Assembly: GCA_020849275.1 (NCBI GenBank)
Contig: JADLGO010000065.1
Span: 94,601 to 158,600, forward strand
Length of the DNA stretch: 64,000 bases
Reading direction: 5' to 3'
Source: Chthonomonadales bacterium
GTDB lineage: Bacteria; Armatimonadota; Chthonomonadetes; Chthonomonadales; CAJBBX01
In this document: positions 8,326-17,415 of the stretch, in pieces
Numbering within the stretch: position 1 is the stretch's first letter
Layout: every line of letters begins with the position of its first letter
Notes under the pieces: model-generated
What the model saw: the letters and a program-made list of their open reading frames with translations, nothing else
Database searches by the model: none
Told to the model about the DNA's origin: nothing
Position numbers and translations under genes: made by a program

Positions 8326-8793
8326 ATGAGCAACCGGGAGCATCGGGACATGGACCTTCTGCGACAGATGGAGAGCGAGATGCAGCGCCTCGCCGACGAG
8401 GCGCTCCGCGGGTTCTTCTCCGACATTCCGGCGCCGAACCGGTTCTGGCAGCCCAGGGTCGACATGCACGAGACGCCAGACGCCGTACTCGTGAAGATGG
8501 AGATCGCGGGCATGAAGGCCGAGCGGTTTCGTGTGTGGCTCTCCAACGACGATCGCATCCTGACCGTGTCGGGTGAGCGAACCGAGTCCGGCGAGGAACG
8601 CGTCGAGCGTGTGCGATGCTATCAACTCGAGATCTACTTCGGTCCATTTGAGCGGCAGATCGTCCTGCCGGGCGATGCGCGTGTCGATCGCGACGGCATC
8701 GTGGCGAGCTACCGGGACGGGATCCTGGTGGTGACGCTGCCCAAGCGCGTCGGGGCGACGCTAGACGCGCGGTCCGTGCCCGTAACGGAGTGA
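8326..8793 (+). CDS. Hsp20/alpha-crystallin small heat-shock protein
   Basis: A 155-residue ATP-independent holdase chaperone. The alpha-crystallin domain runs from about residue 40 (FWQPRVDMHETPDAVLVKME) to the end and includes the late DGILVVTLPK segment. It binds unfolding proteins and passes them to DnaK or proteases. It lies about 100 bases upstream of lon on the same strand, giving a small proteostasis cluster 4 kb from dnaK. No HAIR-like operator or clear promoter was seen directly upstream. Confidence 0.93.
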   Translation: MSNREHRDMDLLRQMESEMQRLADEALRGFFSDIPAPNRFWQPRVDMHETPDAVLVKMEIAGMKAERFRVWLSNDDRILTVSGERTESGEERVERVRCYQLEIYFGPFERQIVLPGDARVDRDGIVASYRDGILVVTLPKRVGATLDARSVPVTE

Positions 8794-8892
8794 GTCTGAG
8801 CGCCCGGCGTCGCCCTGCCGTGGCGACGGCCTGTCCGAGGGGGATCCGGCCGCCGATCTATGCCGCGCGCGACCACTGGTGAGGGGTCCATC

Positions 8893-11382
8893 ATGGTTGA
8901 CCAGCAAACGCCTCAGATAGGAAGCCCAATCGAGGGGATGGTCGAGGGGACCACCGCCATCCCGGAGGAGCTCAGCCTGCTTCCGCTTCGTGACTGGGTG
9001 ATGTTCCCGGTGCTCGTGACCCCGCTCGCGGTCGGGCGGGAGAGCTCGGTGCGATTGGTCAACGAGTCGCTGGTGGGCGGCAACCGCATCATCGGTGTGG
9101 TCGCCCTCAAGGACCCAAGCATCGAGAACCCGACGCTTGACGACATCTATCGAGTCGGCACGGCGGTTGCCATACGCATCATGGGGCAGCTCCCAGACGG
9201 CATCCGGCTGATCGTGCAGGGCCTCGCCCGAATTGAGATCCTCGAGGCCATCCAGACGACCCCCTATCTGCGGGTGCGCGTGCGGCGCATCGAGGAGCCG
9301 GTGATCGCGCCGGAAGAGGCGCTGGAGGTAGAGGCGCTCAAGCGCAGCATCGCCGACCTCTTCCAGCGGGCGGTGTCCCTCTCGCCAGATCTGCCGGAGG
9401 AGATGCACGCCTTCGCCACCAACGTCACGAACCCGCTCATCCTGACCGACCTAATCGCCGCGCAGATGCCGCGCTTCAGCGCCGCCGAGAAGCAGCGGCT
9501 GCTGGAGACCATTCCGGCGCGCGAGCGCATGCAAGCGCTCCTGGCGCTGCTCTCGCGCGAGGTGCAGGTGCTCGAGTTGGGCACCAAGCTTCAGTCGGAG
9601 GTCTCCAGCGAGCTTGGCAAGTCGCAGCGTGAGTACTACCTTCGCGAGCAGATGAAGGCGATCCAGCGCGAGCTTGGCGAGGGAGATGACCGGACCCGGG
9701 AGGTGCAGGAGCTCCGCGAGAAGATCGAGGGCGCGCACATGCCCGAGGAGGCCCAACGCGAGGCCAACCGGGAGCTCGACCGCCTGGAGCGGATGTCGCC
9801 CGGAGCGCCGGAGTACACGGTGGCGCGCACCTACATCGACTGGCTCGTTGCGCTGCCCTGGGGGGTCAGCACCGAGGACAACCTCGACATCGTCGCCGTC
9901 AAGGCGACGCTCGACACCGACCACTGGGGCCTGGAACGCGTGAAGGAGCGCATCCTCGAGTACCTATCGGTGCGAAAGTTCAAGCGCGACGGCGCCTTGC
10001 GGCAGCCGATCCTCTGCTTCGCGGGCCCTCCCGGGGTCGGCAAGACGTCGCTCGGCAGGTCGATCGCCCGTGCGCTCGGCCGCCGCTTCGTGCGCATCTC
10101 GCTCGGCGGCGTTCGCGATGAAGCCGAGATCCGTGGCCACCGCCGCACCTACATAGGCGCACTGCCAGGCCAGATCATCCAGGGCGTTCGGCGCGCGGGC
10201 TCCAACAACCCGATCTTCATGCTCGACGAGATCGACAAGGTCACCGCCGACTTCCGCGGCGACCCCTCGTCGGCGCTACTGGAGGTGCTGGACCCGGAGC
10301 AGAACAACTCGTTCCGCGACCACTATCTGGAGGTGCCGTTCGATCTGTCGCGCGTGCTCTTCATCACCACCGCGAACATGCTCGACACCATCCTCCCGCC
10401 GCTACGCGATCGCATGGAGATCATCGAGATCGCCGGCTACACGGAGGAGGAGAAGACGGCCATCGCCCAGCAGCACCTGGTGCCCAAGCAGGTGTCGGAG
10501 CACGGAATCGACGGGCGCGTCACCTTCACCACGGGGGCCCTGGCCGCCGTCATTCGCGGCTACACCCGCGAGGCCGGCGTGCGTAGCCTGGAGCGACAGA
10601 TCGCCGCCATCTGTCGCAAGGCGACCCGCTCGTTCGCCGAGGGGCGCGAGGAGCCGCTCACCGTCGAGCCGGAGAGCGTGGAGGAGTTCCTGGGGGCGCC
10701 CCGCTTCGAGCGCGAGGAGCTCGACGAGCGCCTGCGGCTGCCGGGCGTCGCCACGGGCGTCGTCTGGACGCCCGTTGGCGGCGATATCATCTTCATCGAG
10801 GCGACGGCGATGCCCAGCCCCGGGAACCGGCCCTCCCAACTTACGCTCACCGGGCAACTCGGCGACGTCATGCGTGAGTCGGCCCAGGCAGCGCTCTCAT
10901 ATGTTCGGAGCCGCGCGGACGCCATCGGCGCGCCGGCCGACTTCTACGAGCGGCACGACATCCACATCCACGTTCCGGCCGGCGCCATCCCGAAGGACGG
11001 GCCATCGGCGGGCATCACGATCGCCACCGCCCTGGCCTCGCTCTTCTCGGGGCGGCTCGTACGGCCGCGGCTGGCGATGACGGGAGAGATCACGTTGAGC
11101 GGCAAGGTGCTTCCGATCGGCGGGGTGAAGGAGAAGGTCCTCGCCGCGCGACGGGCCGGAATCACCACGATGGTGCTGCCGAAGCGCAATCGCAAGGACT
11201 TCCTGGAGGACATCCCGGACGAGGTCCGCGCCGAGATGCGTTTCGAGTTCGTGGAGGGGGCCGACGAGGTGCTCGATCTGGCGCTGGAGCCGGCGCTCGC
11301 ACGCGGCGAGCACGCCGGAGACGGCAACGGACGGCGCGGCGGCGCGCCGCGCTCACGCTCCGAGCAGCCCGCGTCCGGTTAA
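8893..11382 (+). CDS. lon: Lon ATP-dependent protease
   Basis: An 829-residue LonA protease that unfolds and degrades damaged and regulatory proteins in the cytoplasm. The N-terminal substrate domain begins ELSLLPLRDWVMFP. Walker A is GPPGVGKTSLGRS (about residue 377) and Walker B is FMLDEID. The C-terminal peptidase domain has the Ser of KDGPSAG (Ser705) and the Lys of the GGVKEK motif (746-748), the catalytic dyad. The start at 8893 is preferred to an in-frame ATG 33 bases upstream because GAGGGG precedes it at good spacing. It ends in a Gly/Arg-rich tail and is followed by a possible terminator. Confidence 0.98.
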   Translation: MVDQQTPQIGSPIEGMVEGTTAIPEELSLLPLRDWVMFPVLVTPLAVGRESSVRLVNESLVGGNRIIGVVALKDPSIENPTLDDIYRVGTAVAIRIMGQLPDGIRLIVQGLARIEILEAIQTTPYLRVRVRRIEEPVIAPEEALEVEALKRSIADLFQRAVSLSPDLPEEMHAFATNVTNPLILTDLIAAQMPRFSAAEKQRLLETIPARERMQALLALLSREVQVLELGTKLQSEVSSELGKSQREYYLREQMKAIQRELGEGDDRTREVQELREKIEGAHMPEEAQREANRELDRLERMSPGAPEYTVARTYIDWLVALPWGVSTEDNLDIVAVKATLDTDHWGLERVKERILEYLSVRKFKRDGALRQPILCFAGPPGVGKTSLGRSIARALGRRFVRISLGGVRDEAEIRGHRRTYIGALPGQIIQGVRRAGSNNPIFMLDEIDKVTADFRGDPSSALLEVLDPEQNNSFRDHYLEVPFDLSRVLFITTANMLDTILPPLRDRMEIIEIAGYTEEEKTAIAQQHLVPKQVSEHGIDGRVTFTTGALAAVIRGYTREAGVRSLERQIAAICRKATRSFAEGREEPLTVEPESVEEFLGAPRFEREELDERLRLPGVATGVVWTPVGGDIIFIEATAMPSPGNRPSQLTLTGQLGDVMRESAQAALSYVRSRADAIGAPADFYERHDIHIHVPAGAIPKDGPSAGITIATALASLFSGRLVRPRLAMTGEITLSGKVLPIGGVKEKVLAARRAGITTMVLPKRNRKDFLEDIPDEVRAEMRFEFVEGADEVLDLALEPALARGEHAGDGNGRRGGAPRSRSEQPASG

Positions 11383-11410
11383 CACTCGCCGCCCGCCGCA
11401 TTCACCCAGC

Positions 11411-11438
11411 GCCCGCCCGGCACTCCGTGTCCGGCGGG
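11411..11438 (+). terminator. Possible terminator after lon
   Basis: A bulged GC-rich inverted repeat (11411-11423 with 11427-11438) lies 28 bases after the lon stop codon. It has no T tract and the stem is imperfect. The rest of 11383-11597 shows only a lone TATAGC at 11521 that could be a -10 element for the next gene. Confidence 0.35.
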
Positions 11439-11597
11439 TGCCGCCGTGCGCGGCTCGCCGTCCGCCGCTCGCGCATTGGAGCCCCCGGATCCCCTGAAGC
11501 GCGCGCCCGTCGGTGCCGAGTATAGCATGGGCGCGACGCGCCCGAGCCGCGGCCGACCGCACCGTCTCGCAGGCCGCGGGCGAGGTCATCTCAGCCG

Positions 11598-12650
11598 ATG
11601 CAGAACAGTCTGGCGCGGGTATACGAAACGCAAGCACCGCCGCAGAACGAGCGGAGCCTGGTTCGCACGCTCCTCGTTGACGACGATCCCGTGGTCGAGG
11701 AAGTGTTGACCTCCATCCTCGCGGACGAGGGCTACCGCGTTCAGTCGGTCCGGTCCGCGGCCGGCGCGCTTGCGCTCCTGGCACGTGAGCCGTTCGACGT
11801 GATGCTCGCGGACGTCTGCATGCCGGGAATGTCGGGCCTGGAGTTGCTGGAGCGCGCTCGTTCGATGTGGCCGGACATGCCGATCATCATCATCACCGGT
11901 CACGCCGACATGGAGATGGTGCGTCGGGCACTGGCCGCCGGAGCCAGCGACTTCGTTACGAAGCCGTGCAACGTGATCGAGCTCCCGGTGATCATGGAAC
12001 GCAACCTGACGCGCCACGCCATCAGCCAGCGGCACAACGCCCTGCACCGTCAGCAGCTCTACGTTTCCTATGAGGCCGTCCTCGACGCCCTGCTCTCCGC
12101 CCTGGACACGCGTGATACGGAGACGGAGGGGCACTCCGAGCGGGTCACCGCATACACGATGGTCCTGGCCGATCGCCTCCGGGTGCCATCGAGCGAGCTG
12201 TACCACATCGAGCGCGGCGCTCTACTCCACGACATTGGCAAGATAGGCGTGCCGGATCGCGTGCTGCACAAGCGAGGGCCGCTGGCGCCGGAGGAGTGGA
12301 TCGAGATGAAGAAGCATCCGGTGGTGGGCTACCGGATGTGCTCGCGCATCGACTTCCTCCAGGGCGCCGCGCTCACCGTCCTGCACCACCATGAGCGCTG
12401 GGACGGGAGCGGGTACCCGGACGGCCTGAAGGCCGATGAGATCCCGCTCGGGGCCCGCATCTTCTCGGTGGTCGACGCGTTCGACGCGATGACGACCGAT
12501 CGGCCCTATCGGGCCGCCATGCCCTTCGCCCAGGCCTGCCGGGAGTTGGCGGGCCACAGCGGCACGCAGTTCGACCCGGCGGTGGTCGACTGCTTCCTGC
12601 AGGTAGGCGCCGACTGCTGGAGCAGCCTGTCGGCCCAGATGGCGCGCTGA
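11598..12650 (+). CDS. Response regulator with HD-GYP cyclic-di-GMP phosphodiesterase domain
   Basis: A 350-residue two-domain regulator. The receiver domain (about residues 22-140) has the acidic pair in LLVDDDPV, the phosphoacceptor Asp in MLADVCMPG and the conserved Lys in FVTKPCN. The HD-GYP domain (about 165-345) shows HDIGKIGVPD, the HHHERWDGSGYP motif and the DAFDAMTTDRPYR signature. HD-GYP enzymes hydrolyse cyclic-di-GMP, so phosphorylation by a histidine kinase should control motility, adhesion or envelope genes. No partner kinase is nearby. The ribosome-binding site is weak. A hairpin overlaps its stop codon. Confidence 0.93.
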   Translation: MQNSLARVYETQAPPQNERSLVRTLLVDDDPVVEEVLTSILADEGYRVQSVRSAAGALALLAREPFDVMLADVCMPGMSGLELLERARSMWPDMPIIIITGHADMEMVRRALAAGASDFVTKPCNVIELPVIMERNLTRHAISQRHNALHRQQLYVSYEAVLDALLSALDTRDTETEGHSERVTAYTMVLADRLRVPSSELYHIERGALLHDIGKIGVPDRVLHKRGPLAPEEWIEMKKHPVVGYRMCSRIDFLQGAALTVLHHHERWDGSGYPDGLKADEIPLGARIFSVVDAFDAMTTDRPYRAAMPFAQACRELAGHSGTQFDPAVVDCFLQVGADCWSSLSAQMAR

Positions 12651-12678
12651 GAGGCGGCGCCCGGGGGCGCCGCCTCTC
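12649..12678. terminator. 14-bp hairpin between the HD-GYP gene and cysK
   Basis: A perfect inverted repeat (12649-12662 with 12665-12678) starts at the HD-GYP stop codon, between convergent genes. It is a likely bidirectional terminator, though without a T tract. Confidence 0.65.
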
Positions 12679-12695
12679 GCACACGCTCGGAGGCG

Positions 12696-13625
12696 TCAGG
12701 CCAGGTCGGCGTAGGTGGGCGTGGAGAGGTAGCGCTCGCCCGTCGAGGGCAGCACCACCACGATCAGCTTGCCCTCGCTCTCGGGCCGCTTCGCCACCTG
12801 CACCGCCGCCCAGGTCGCCGCGCCGGAGGAGATGCCCGCAAGGATGCCCTCCTCGCGCGCCAGGCGTCGCGTCATGTCGATGGCGTCCTGGTTCTCCACC
12901 GTCACCACCTCGTCGACGACCTCCTGGTGCAGGTTCTTCGGGATGAATCCGGTGCCGATTCCCTGGATGGGATGGGGGCCTTTGGGCTTGCCGGAGAGCA
13001 CGGCCGAAGCCGCCGGCTCCACCGCGACACAGCGAAACCCGGGCTTGCGCGGCTTGATCCCCTCGCCGACTCCGGTGAGCGTGCCGCCTGTGCCGACGCC
13101 GCCGACGAAGATGTCCACCTTTCCGTCCGTGTCGCGCCAGATCTCCTCGGCGGTGGTGAGGCGGTGAATCTCGGGGTTGGCGGGGTTCTCAAACTGCTGC
13201 GGCACGAAGTAGCGCGGGTCCGCCCTGGCCATCTCCTCGGCCTTCCGGATGGCGGTCGGCATCCCCTCGGCGCCAGGCGTCAGCACGAGATCGGCGCCGA
13301 GGGCCTTGAGCAGCGCGCGCCGCTCCAGCGAGGCCGTGTCCGGCATGATCAGGGTGCACCGGTACCCTCTGGCGGCGCACACGAAGGCCAGCGCGATGCC
13401 GGTGTTGCCGCTAGTGGGCTCCAGGATGACCGTGTTCGGCTTGATCTTGCCCTCGCGCTCCGCGGCCTCGATCATCGACACGCCGATCCGGTCCTTGACG
13501 CTTCCAAGGGGGTTGAAGTACTCCAGTTTGGCGGCGACGGTGGCGCGAGCGCCATCCGTCACGCGGTTCAGTCGGACGAGCGGAGTGTTCCCGACCAGTT
13601 TGGTGACATCGTCTGCAATACGCAT
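12696..13625 (-). CDS. cysK: Cysteine synthase A (O-acetylserine sulfhydrylase)
   Basis: A 309-residue PLP enzyme that makes cysteine from O-acetylserine and sulfide. It begins [20 protein letters not shown] and carries the PLP lysine in [11 protein letters not shown] and the [10 protein letters not shown] substrate loop. The glycine-rich phosphate-binding loop is [11 protein letters not shown]. The start at 13625 is set by GGAGAG 7 bases upstream; the frame is open further upstream. It lies 53 bases after the Rrf2 regulator gene and is probably co-transcribed with it, suggesting control in response to sulfur supply. Confidence 0.97.
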   Translation of the reverse strand: MRIADDVTKLVGNTPLVRLNRVTDGARATVAAKLEYFNPLGSVKDRIGVSMIEAAEREGKIKPNTVILEPTSGNTGIALAFVCAARGYRCTLIMPDTASLERRALLKALGADLVLTPGAEGMPTAIRKAEEMARADPRYFVPQQFENPANPEIHRLTTAEEIWRDTDGKVDIFVGGVGTGGTLTGVGEGIKPRKPGFRCVAVEPAASAVLSGKPKGPHPIQGIGTGFIPKNLHQEVVDEVVTVENQDAIDMTRRLAREEGILAGISSGAATWAAVQVAKRPESEGKLIVVVLPSTGERYLSTPTYADLA

Positions 13626-13678
13626 CGTGTGGCTCTCCGTCGAAGGTGCTAGATCATGCGCGGCCGCCAGGGGCCGCC

Positions 13679-14128
13679 TCAGATCCCCGGCATGATGCTG
13701 TACGAGTCGTCGAGACGCTGCTTCTGGGTGACGAGGTCCGCGAGCGTGGTTTCTCGCAGAAGGCGGCACAGCTCGGCTTCGGCCCTCTCCGCGTACTGAC
13801 GGACCACGTAGGCGGTGCTGCTGGTCGCCGGGTCCGTCGATCCGATGGAGGGGCTCGCCAGCAGGTCGGTGCCGGCGACGGCGCGCACGACGTCGGCGAC
13901 CGTGATGCGGCTTGCACCGCGCGCCAGCGTGTACCCTCCGCCCGCGCCCCGAATGCTGCGAACGATGCCCTCGCGCTTCAGCACGGCCAGGATCTGGTCC
14001 AGGTAGGGCCCGCGGATGTCCTGCCGGGCGGCGATCTCGCGGCTCTGGCAGGCGATGTGGGCCGGCTGCATGGCCAGGTCCAGCACGGCACGCAGGGCGT
14101 AGTCGAGCTTGGCGCTGAAGAGCGGCAT
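13679..14128 (-). CDS. Rrf2-family transcriptional regulator, CymR-like
   Basis: A 149-residue Rrf2 protein with the N-terminal winged helix ([14 protein letters not shown], and the [12 protein letters not shown] wing). Iron-sulfur members such as IscR carry three clustered cysteines after the wing; here that cluster is absent and the one nearby cysteine (ELCRLL) is isolated. The protein is therefore more likely a cluster-free regulator such as CymR, which controls cysteine metabolism with CysK as partner. Its position immediately upstream of cysK fits that role, but the function is inferred from context. It has its own promoter, overlapping the end of the upstream gene. Confidence 0.9.
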   Translation of the reverse strand: MPLFSAKLDYALRAVLDLAMQPAHIACQSREIAARQDIRGPYLDQILAVLKREGIVRSIRGAGGGYTLARGASRITVADVVRAVAGTDLLASPSIGSTDPATSSTAYVVRQYAERAEAELCRLLRETTLADLVTQKQRLDDSYSIMPGI

Positions 14129-14179
14129 CGTGTCCTCCGGGCGGCAGCCATGCAGCCGCGGGTCATTGTTGACTATTCC

Positions 14180-14208
14180 AGTTTACTTTTATATCGGCGG
14201 TATGTCAA
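14180..14208 (-). promoter_or_regulatory. Promoter of the rrf2-cysK unit
   Basis: On the minus strand TTGACA (14203-14208), a 17-base spacer and TAAACT (14180-14185). The -35 lies inside the last codons of the upstream lipoprotein gene. The sequence at and after the -10, TAAACTGGAATAG, resembles part of known CymR targets and may be an operator; this resemblance is recalled, not measured. Confidence 0.75.
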
Positions 14209-14995
14209 CGCCATCCATCCGGATCGGGTCCCACTCGTGCGGCCCCTCTCTGGCCGCCGAGGCGTTGTGCGCCCGCAGCAGCGGCATCACGTCCGCGTTG
14301 CCATCCACCGTGATCGCCCCGTCCGCCACGGTGAACGCCGTCACTCGGAGCGGGAACGGGAGGGCGCCGAAGTCGAATCCGGCGTCGAGCCGGCGCGCCA
14401 GCCAGGCCAGCACCCCGGCGGGGAGCGGAACCGGCACACCGGCCACGCTCATGCGCCTCGGGTCGAACTCGAGCCGCGTCGGCCCGGCCAGGCGCGGCGC
14501 CACCGTTGCTCGGAACGGCACGCGGCCGCCAAGAACCGCGTAGGTGGCCGAGATGCGGAGGGCGCCGTTGCGCAGCTCGACGCGCTCCACGCGAGCCGCT
14601 GCGTCGGAGCCATCCTCGGCACTCCGCAGGTAGGCGTTCAGATCGGCCTCCCGCACCACGGCGCGGAACGATGTAGGACCGATCGATCGAACGCGCGAGG
14701 AGCCAACGTCTACGTCGACGTCGCGCATCTCGATCTCCAGGGTGTCGAGGACCAGGTTCTGGCCCATCCCGACGCGCTCGCCCTCGATGCTCACGCGCCC
14801 GATCCGGCCGCGTACCGTGCGTTCCGCCGGGTTGTCGACGTGGGCGCGCCAGGCACGCGCCGGGCCCACGTAGCGCGACAGGGCGTCGCGGATTCGACGC
14901 TCGGCGGCGCGGTTTATGGGGCGCGTGCAGCCAACGGTCAGCATGGCCGCGGCGATCGCGCAGGCCGCGATCGCCGCGGCGGTTCGCCCTCGCAT
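14189..14995 (-). CDS. LmeA-like (DUF2993) lipoprotein
   Basis: A 268-residue predicted lipoprotein. A signal peptide ends in the lipobox LTVGC (Cys at about 23). The rest shows the beta-rich repeats of the DUF2993/LmeA family of phospholipid-binding envelope proteins (RGRIGRVSIEGERV, LEIEMRDVDVDV, LNAYLRSAE). LmeA works on cell-wall lipoglycans in mycobacteria; the role in diderm bacteria is not established. The ATG at 14995 follows GGGGA. It is divergent from the GH65 gene with 68 bases between them. Confidence 0.78.
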   Translation of the reverse strand: MRGRTAAAIAACAIAAAMLTVGCTRPINRAAERRIRDALSRYVGPARAWRAHVDNPAERTVRGRIGRVSIEGERVGMGQNLVLDTLEIEMRDVDVDVGSSRVRSIGPTSFRAVVREADLNAYLRSAEDGSDAAARVERVELRNGALRISATYAVLGGRVPFRATVAPRLAGPTRLEFDPRRMSVAGVPVPLPAGVLAWLARRLDAGFDFGALPFPLRVTAFTVADGAITVDGNADVMPLLRAHNASAAREGPHEWDPIRMDGVDIPPI

Positions 14996-15063
14996 ATCGT
15001 TCCCCCTCGCATGCCTGACCGAGGTCGCAGGAATCGGCGACCGCCCCGGCCAAGGAGTTCAGG

Positions 15064-17316
15064 ATGATACCTCGCCACGCGGTCGCAGGGTTCCGCCGCG
15101 CAGCGCTACCCGCGTGCGCGGCGGCCTGTGTCCTCGTCGCCGCCACCGTAGGGTGCGACTCGCGCTCGCGCGGTCCCGGCAGACCTCGGGCGCCCACGGT
15201 GGCCCGCAATGTGAGTACGGACCCCTGGGTCCTCGCGACAACGGGCACGGCCGGGCACACGGGCGGCTACCTGGGCAATGGCTTCCTGGGCATGCGGTTC
15301 GGACCGTCCGGCACTGCCGAGAGCCCGGATGGGCGCTGCCCGAGCGGCGCGCCGGACCGGTTGAGCCACGCGCTCGAGTGCTACGCCGCCGGACTCTACG
15401 TCTCCGAGCAACTTCAGGCGACCCCCAACTGGGCGCGCCTGCACGTCGCGACGGAGGATGGCCCGCTACTCCCGGGCCGCGCGCCGGTCGCCGCCTACCG
15501 CCAGGAACTGGACCTTGCGCGCTGCGAGCTACGTACCTCGTACCGTTGGCCTCGCGGGCCGTTGCCGTTCGATGTGGCGGTGGTTGCGCGCGTCCATCGC
15601 GACGTGCCGAACCTCGCGACGATCTGGCTGCGGGTGATGCCGCGTGCCGACGGCCTTCTGCGCGTTGAGGGGCCGCTCGAGGGCGCCGCCGAGGGCTGCG
15701 GCGACGGTGGCGCGCTCGAGTGTACGTCGGTGCGGGAGATGGATCTCGCGCCCGGAACGCCCTTTCGCTCTATCGCGGTGGCCCAGCGCATCGAGGTCGC
15801 CGGCGCGAGCCTGGAGCAGGCCGATGCGGTCGCCGGGTCCGTTGCGCTCCGCGTGCGGGCCGGTCGGCCCGTCACCGTGGTGAAGTGGGTGACCGTGACG
15901 CTCGACCGCGGCGCGCCGTCGCAGGCCGCGCGCCGCGCGTGGAGTCGGTTGCGCGCGCTGCGACGGTCGGGGCTGGAGGCCCGCGTCGCGGCGCATCGCG
16001 CGGCGTGGAGCCGGCTGTGGCGCAGCGACGTCCGCATCGAGGGCGACCCGGGCGCGCAGCACGTGGTGCGCGCTGCGCTCTTCTACCTGCTGTGCAGCGT
16101 TCGACAGGGTGCGGCCTGGAGCCTGCCTCCGATGGGTCTCTCCGGCCTTCAGTGGCACGGGCACGTGTTCTGGGACGCCGACACCTGGATGCTGCCACCT
16201 CTCGCGGCGCTCCACCCCGAACTGTCTCTCGCGATCACCGACTATCGTTTCCGCACTCTCCCGGGCGCGCGAGCAAACGCGCGGCGGAGCGGGCACCCGG
16301 GCGCTGACTACGCCTGGGAGAGCGCCGTGACCGGCCGCGAGCTTGCGCCCCCCCAGTTCGCTGCAGGGCGGCACGTGACCGCGGACGTCGGGATCGCGCA
16401 GTGGCAGCAGTACCTCTACTCCGGCGACCTCTCCCGGCTGCGAGACCGCGGCTACCCGGTCCTTCGTGCAACGGCGGAGTTCTGGGCGAGCCGCGTCGCG
16501 CGCGATGCCGCGACCGGGCGGTACGAGGTGCGACGCGTCGGGTCCCCGGACGAGTCGGCCGGTGTCGTGGACAACGATACGTACACGAACGCGGCCGTCC
16601 GGGGCGACCTGCTATGTGCGGCCCGCGCCGCGCGCGCGCTGGGCATCCGGCCGCCGCCGAGCTGGGAGAGGATCGCCGCGCGCATCTGGCTGCCGTACAA
16701 CGCGCGGGCCGGGCGCTTCATGTCGAGTGGGCGGGGCGACCCGCAGCGCCACCGGCCGAAGCAGGCGGCCGCGGAGCTTCTGCTCTTCCCGCTGGAGATC
16801 GACGCCCCGTGGCGCGTGAAGGCGGCGACGCTGGCGTTCCACGGGAGCCGCGTGAGCAAGTTCGGGCCGGCGATGACGGCCTCGGCCTATGCCGTGGCGG
16901 CAGCCGACCTGGCCGCCGGCGCGCGCGCCGCGGGGCGGCCGGCCGGCGAGGCGCGGGCCTGGCGGGCGCGTGCCCTGGCCTACTGGCGCGAGAGCTACGA
17001 ACCGTTCGTGCGTGAGCCGTTCCTGGACTTCTCGGAGAAGCGCACGATGCTCAACACGACGTTCCTGACCGGTTGCGCTGGCGTGCTTTCCGGTGTCATC
17101 CACGGGTTCGGCGGGGTCCGCGTGGACGAGCAGGGGCTAACGGCGCGCCCGGTCCTGCCGGACGGCTGGACGCGCCTTAACATCACGGGACTGCATGGGG
17201 GCGGCCGTGCCTACACGCTCGACGCTCGGCGTGGCATGCCCGTCGTCCTGCGCCGCGTCGGTGGACCCGAGCGGCATGGCGGACGCGGCGGTTCCGTGAG
17301 CGATGGGGTAGACTGA
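15064..17316 (+). CDS. Glycoside hydrolase family 65-like protein, exported
   Basis: A 750-residue protein with an N-terminal signal and lipobox-like AATVGC (Cys about 30), so it is probably an exported lipoprotein. The (alpha/alpha)6 catalytic part resembles GH65, the family of trehalose and kojibiose phosphorylases and glucosidases. It has the aromatic HVFWDADTWMLP motif, a candidate general acid Glu in GSPDES (about residue 497) followed by VDNDTYTN, and HRPKQAAAE. It looks closest to the hydrolase branch that includes animal glucosylgalactosyl-hydroxylysine glucosidase. An alpha-glucosidase activity is inferred; the sugar is unknown. An AAGGAG site precedes the ATG at 15064. Confidence 0.82.
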   Translation: MIPRHAVAGFRRAALPACAAACVLVAATVGCDSRSRGPGRPRAPTVARNVSTDPWVLATTGTAGHTGGYLGNGFLGMRFGPSGTAESPDGRCPSGAPDRLSHALECYAAGLYVSEQLQATPNWARLHVATEDGPLLPGRAPVAAYRQELDLARCELRTSYRWPRGPLPFDVAVVARVHRDVPNLATIWLRVMPRADGLLRVEGPLEGAAEGCGDGGALECTSVREMDLAPGTPFRSIAVAQRIEVAGASLEQADAVAGSVALRVRAGRPVTVVKWVTVTLDRGAPSQAARRAWSRLRALRRSGLEARVAAHRAAWSRLWRSDVRIEGDPGAQHVVRAALFYLLCSVRQGAAWSLPPMGLSGLQWHGHVFWDADTWMLPPLAALHPELSLAITDYRFRTLPGARANARRSGHPGADYAWESAVTGRELAPPQFAAGRHVTADVGIAQWQQYLYSGDLSRLRDRGYPVLRATAEFWASRVARDAATGRYEVRRVGSPDESAGVVDNDTYTNAAVRGDLLCAARAARALGIRPPPSWERIAARIWLPYNARAGRFMSSGRGDPQRHRPKQAAAELLLFPLEIDAPWRVKAATLAFHGSRVSKFGPAMTASAYAVAAADLAAGARAAGRPAGEARAWRARALAYWRESYEPFVREPFLDFSEKRTMLNTTFLTGCAGVLSGVIHGFGGVRVDEQGLTARPVLPDGWTRLNITGLHGGGRAYTLDARRGMPVVLRRVGGPERHGGRGGSVSDGVD

Positions 17317-17415
17317 AGTCCGTCGGTAGGCGGTCGGTCGGAAGCGAGGCATGGCTGGCCGCGCGCGCCTCCGGGGACCTCGGTACGCGGCGCTCAGACA
17401 CAGGAGGGTACGCAG

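Noticed and set aside
8225..8329. A 34-codon open frame that ends in an ATGA overlap with hsp20
   Set aside because: It has an ATG and a GGAG about 11 bases upstream, but the product is a low-complexity Arg/Ala/Pro chain without pattern. It could be a leader peptide, but nothing supports that beyond position.
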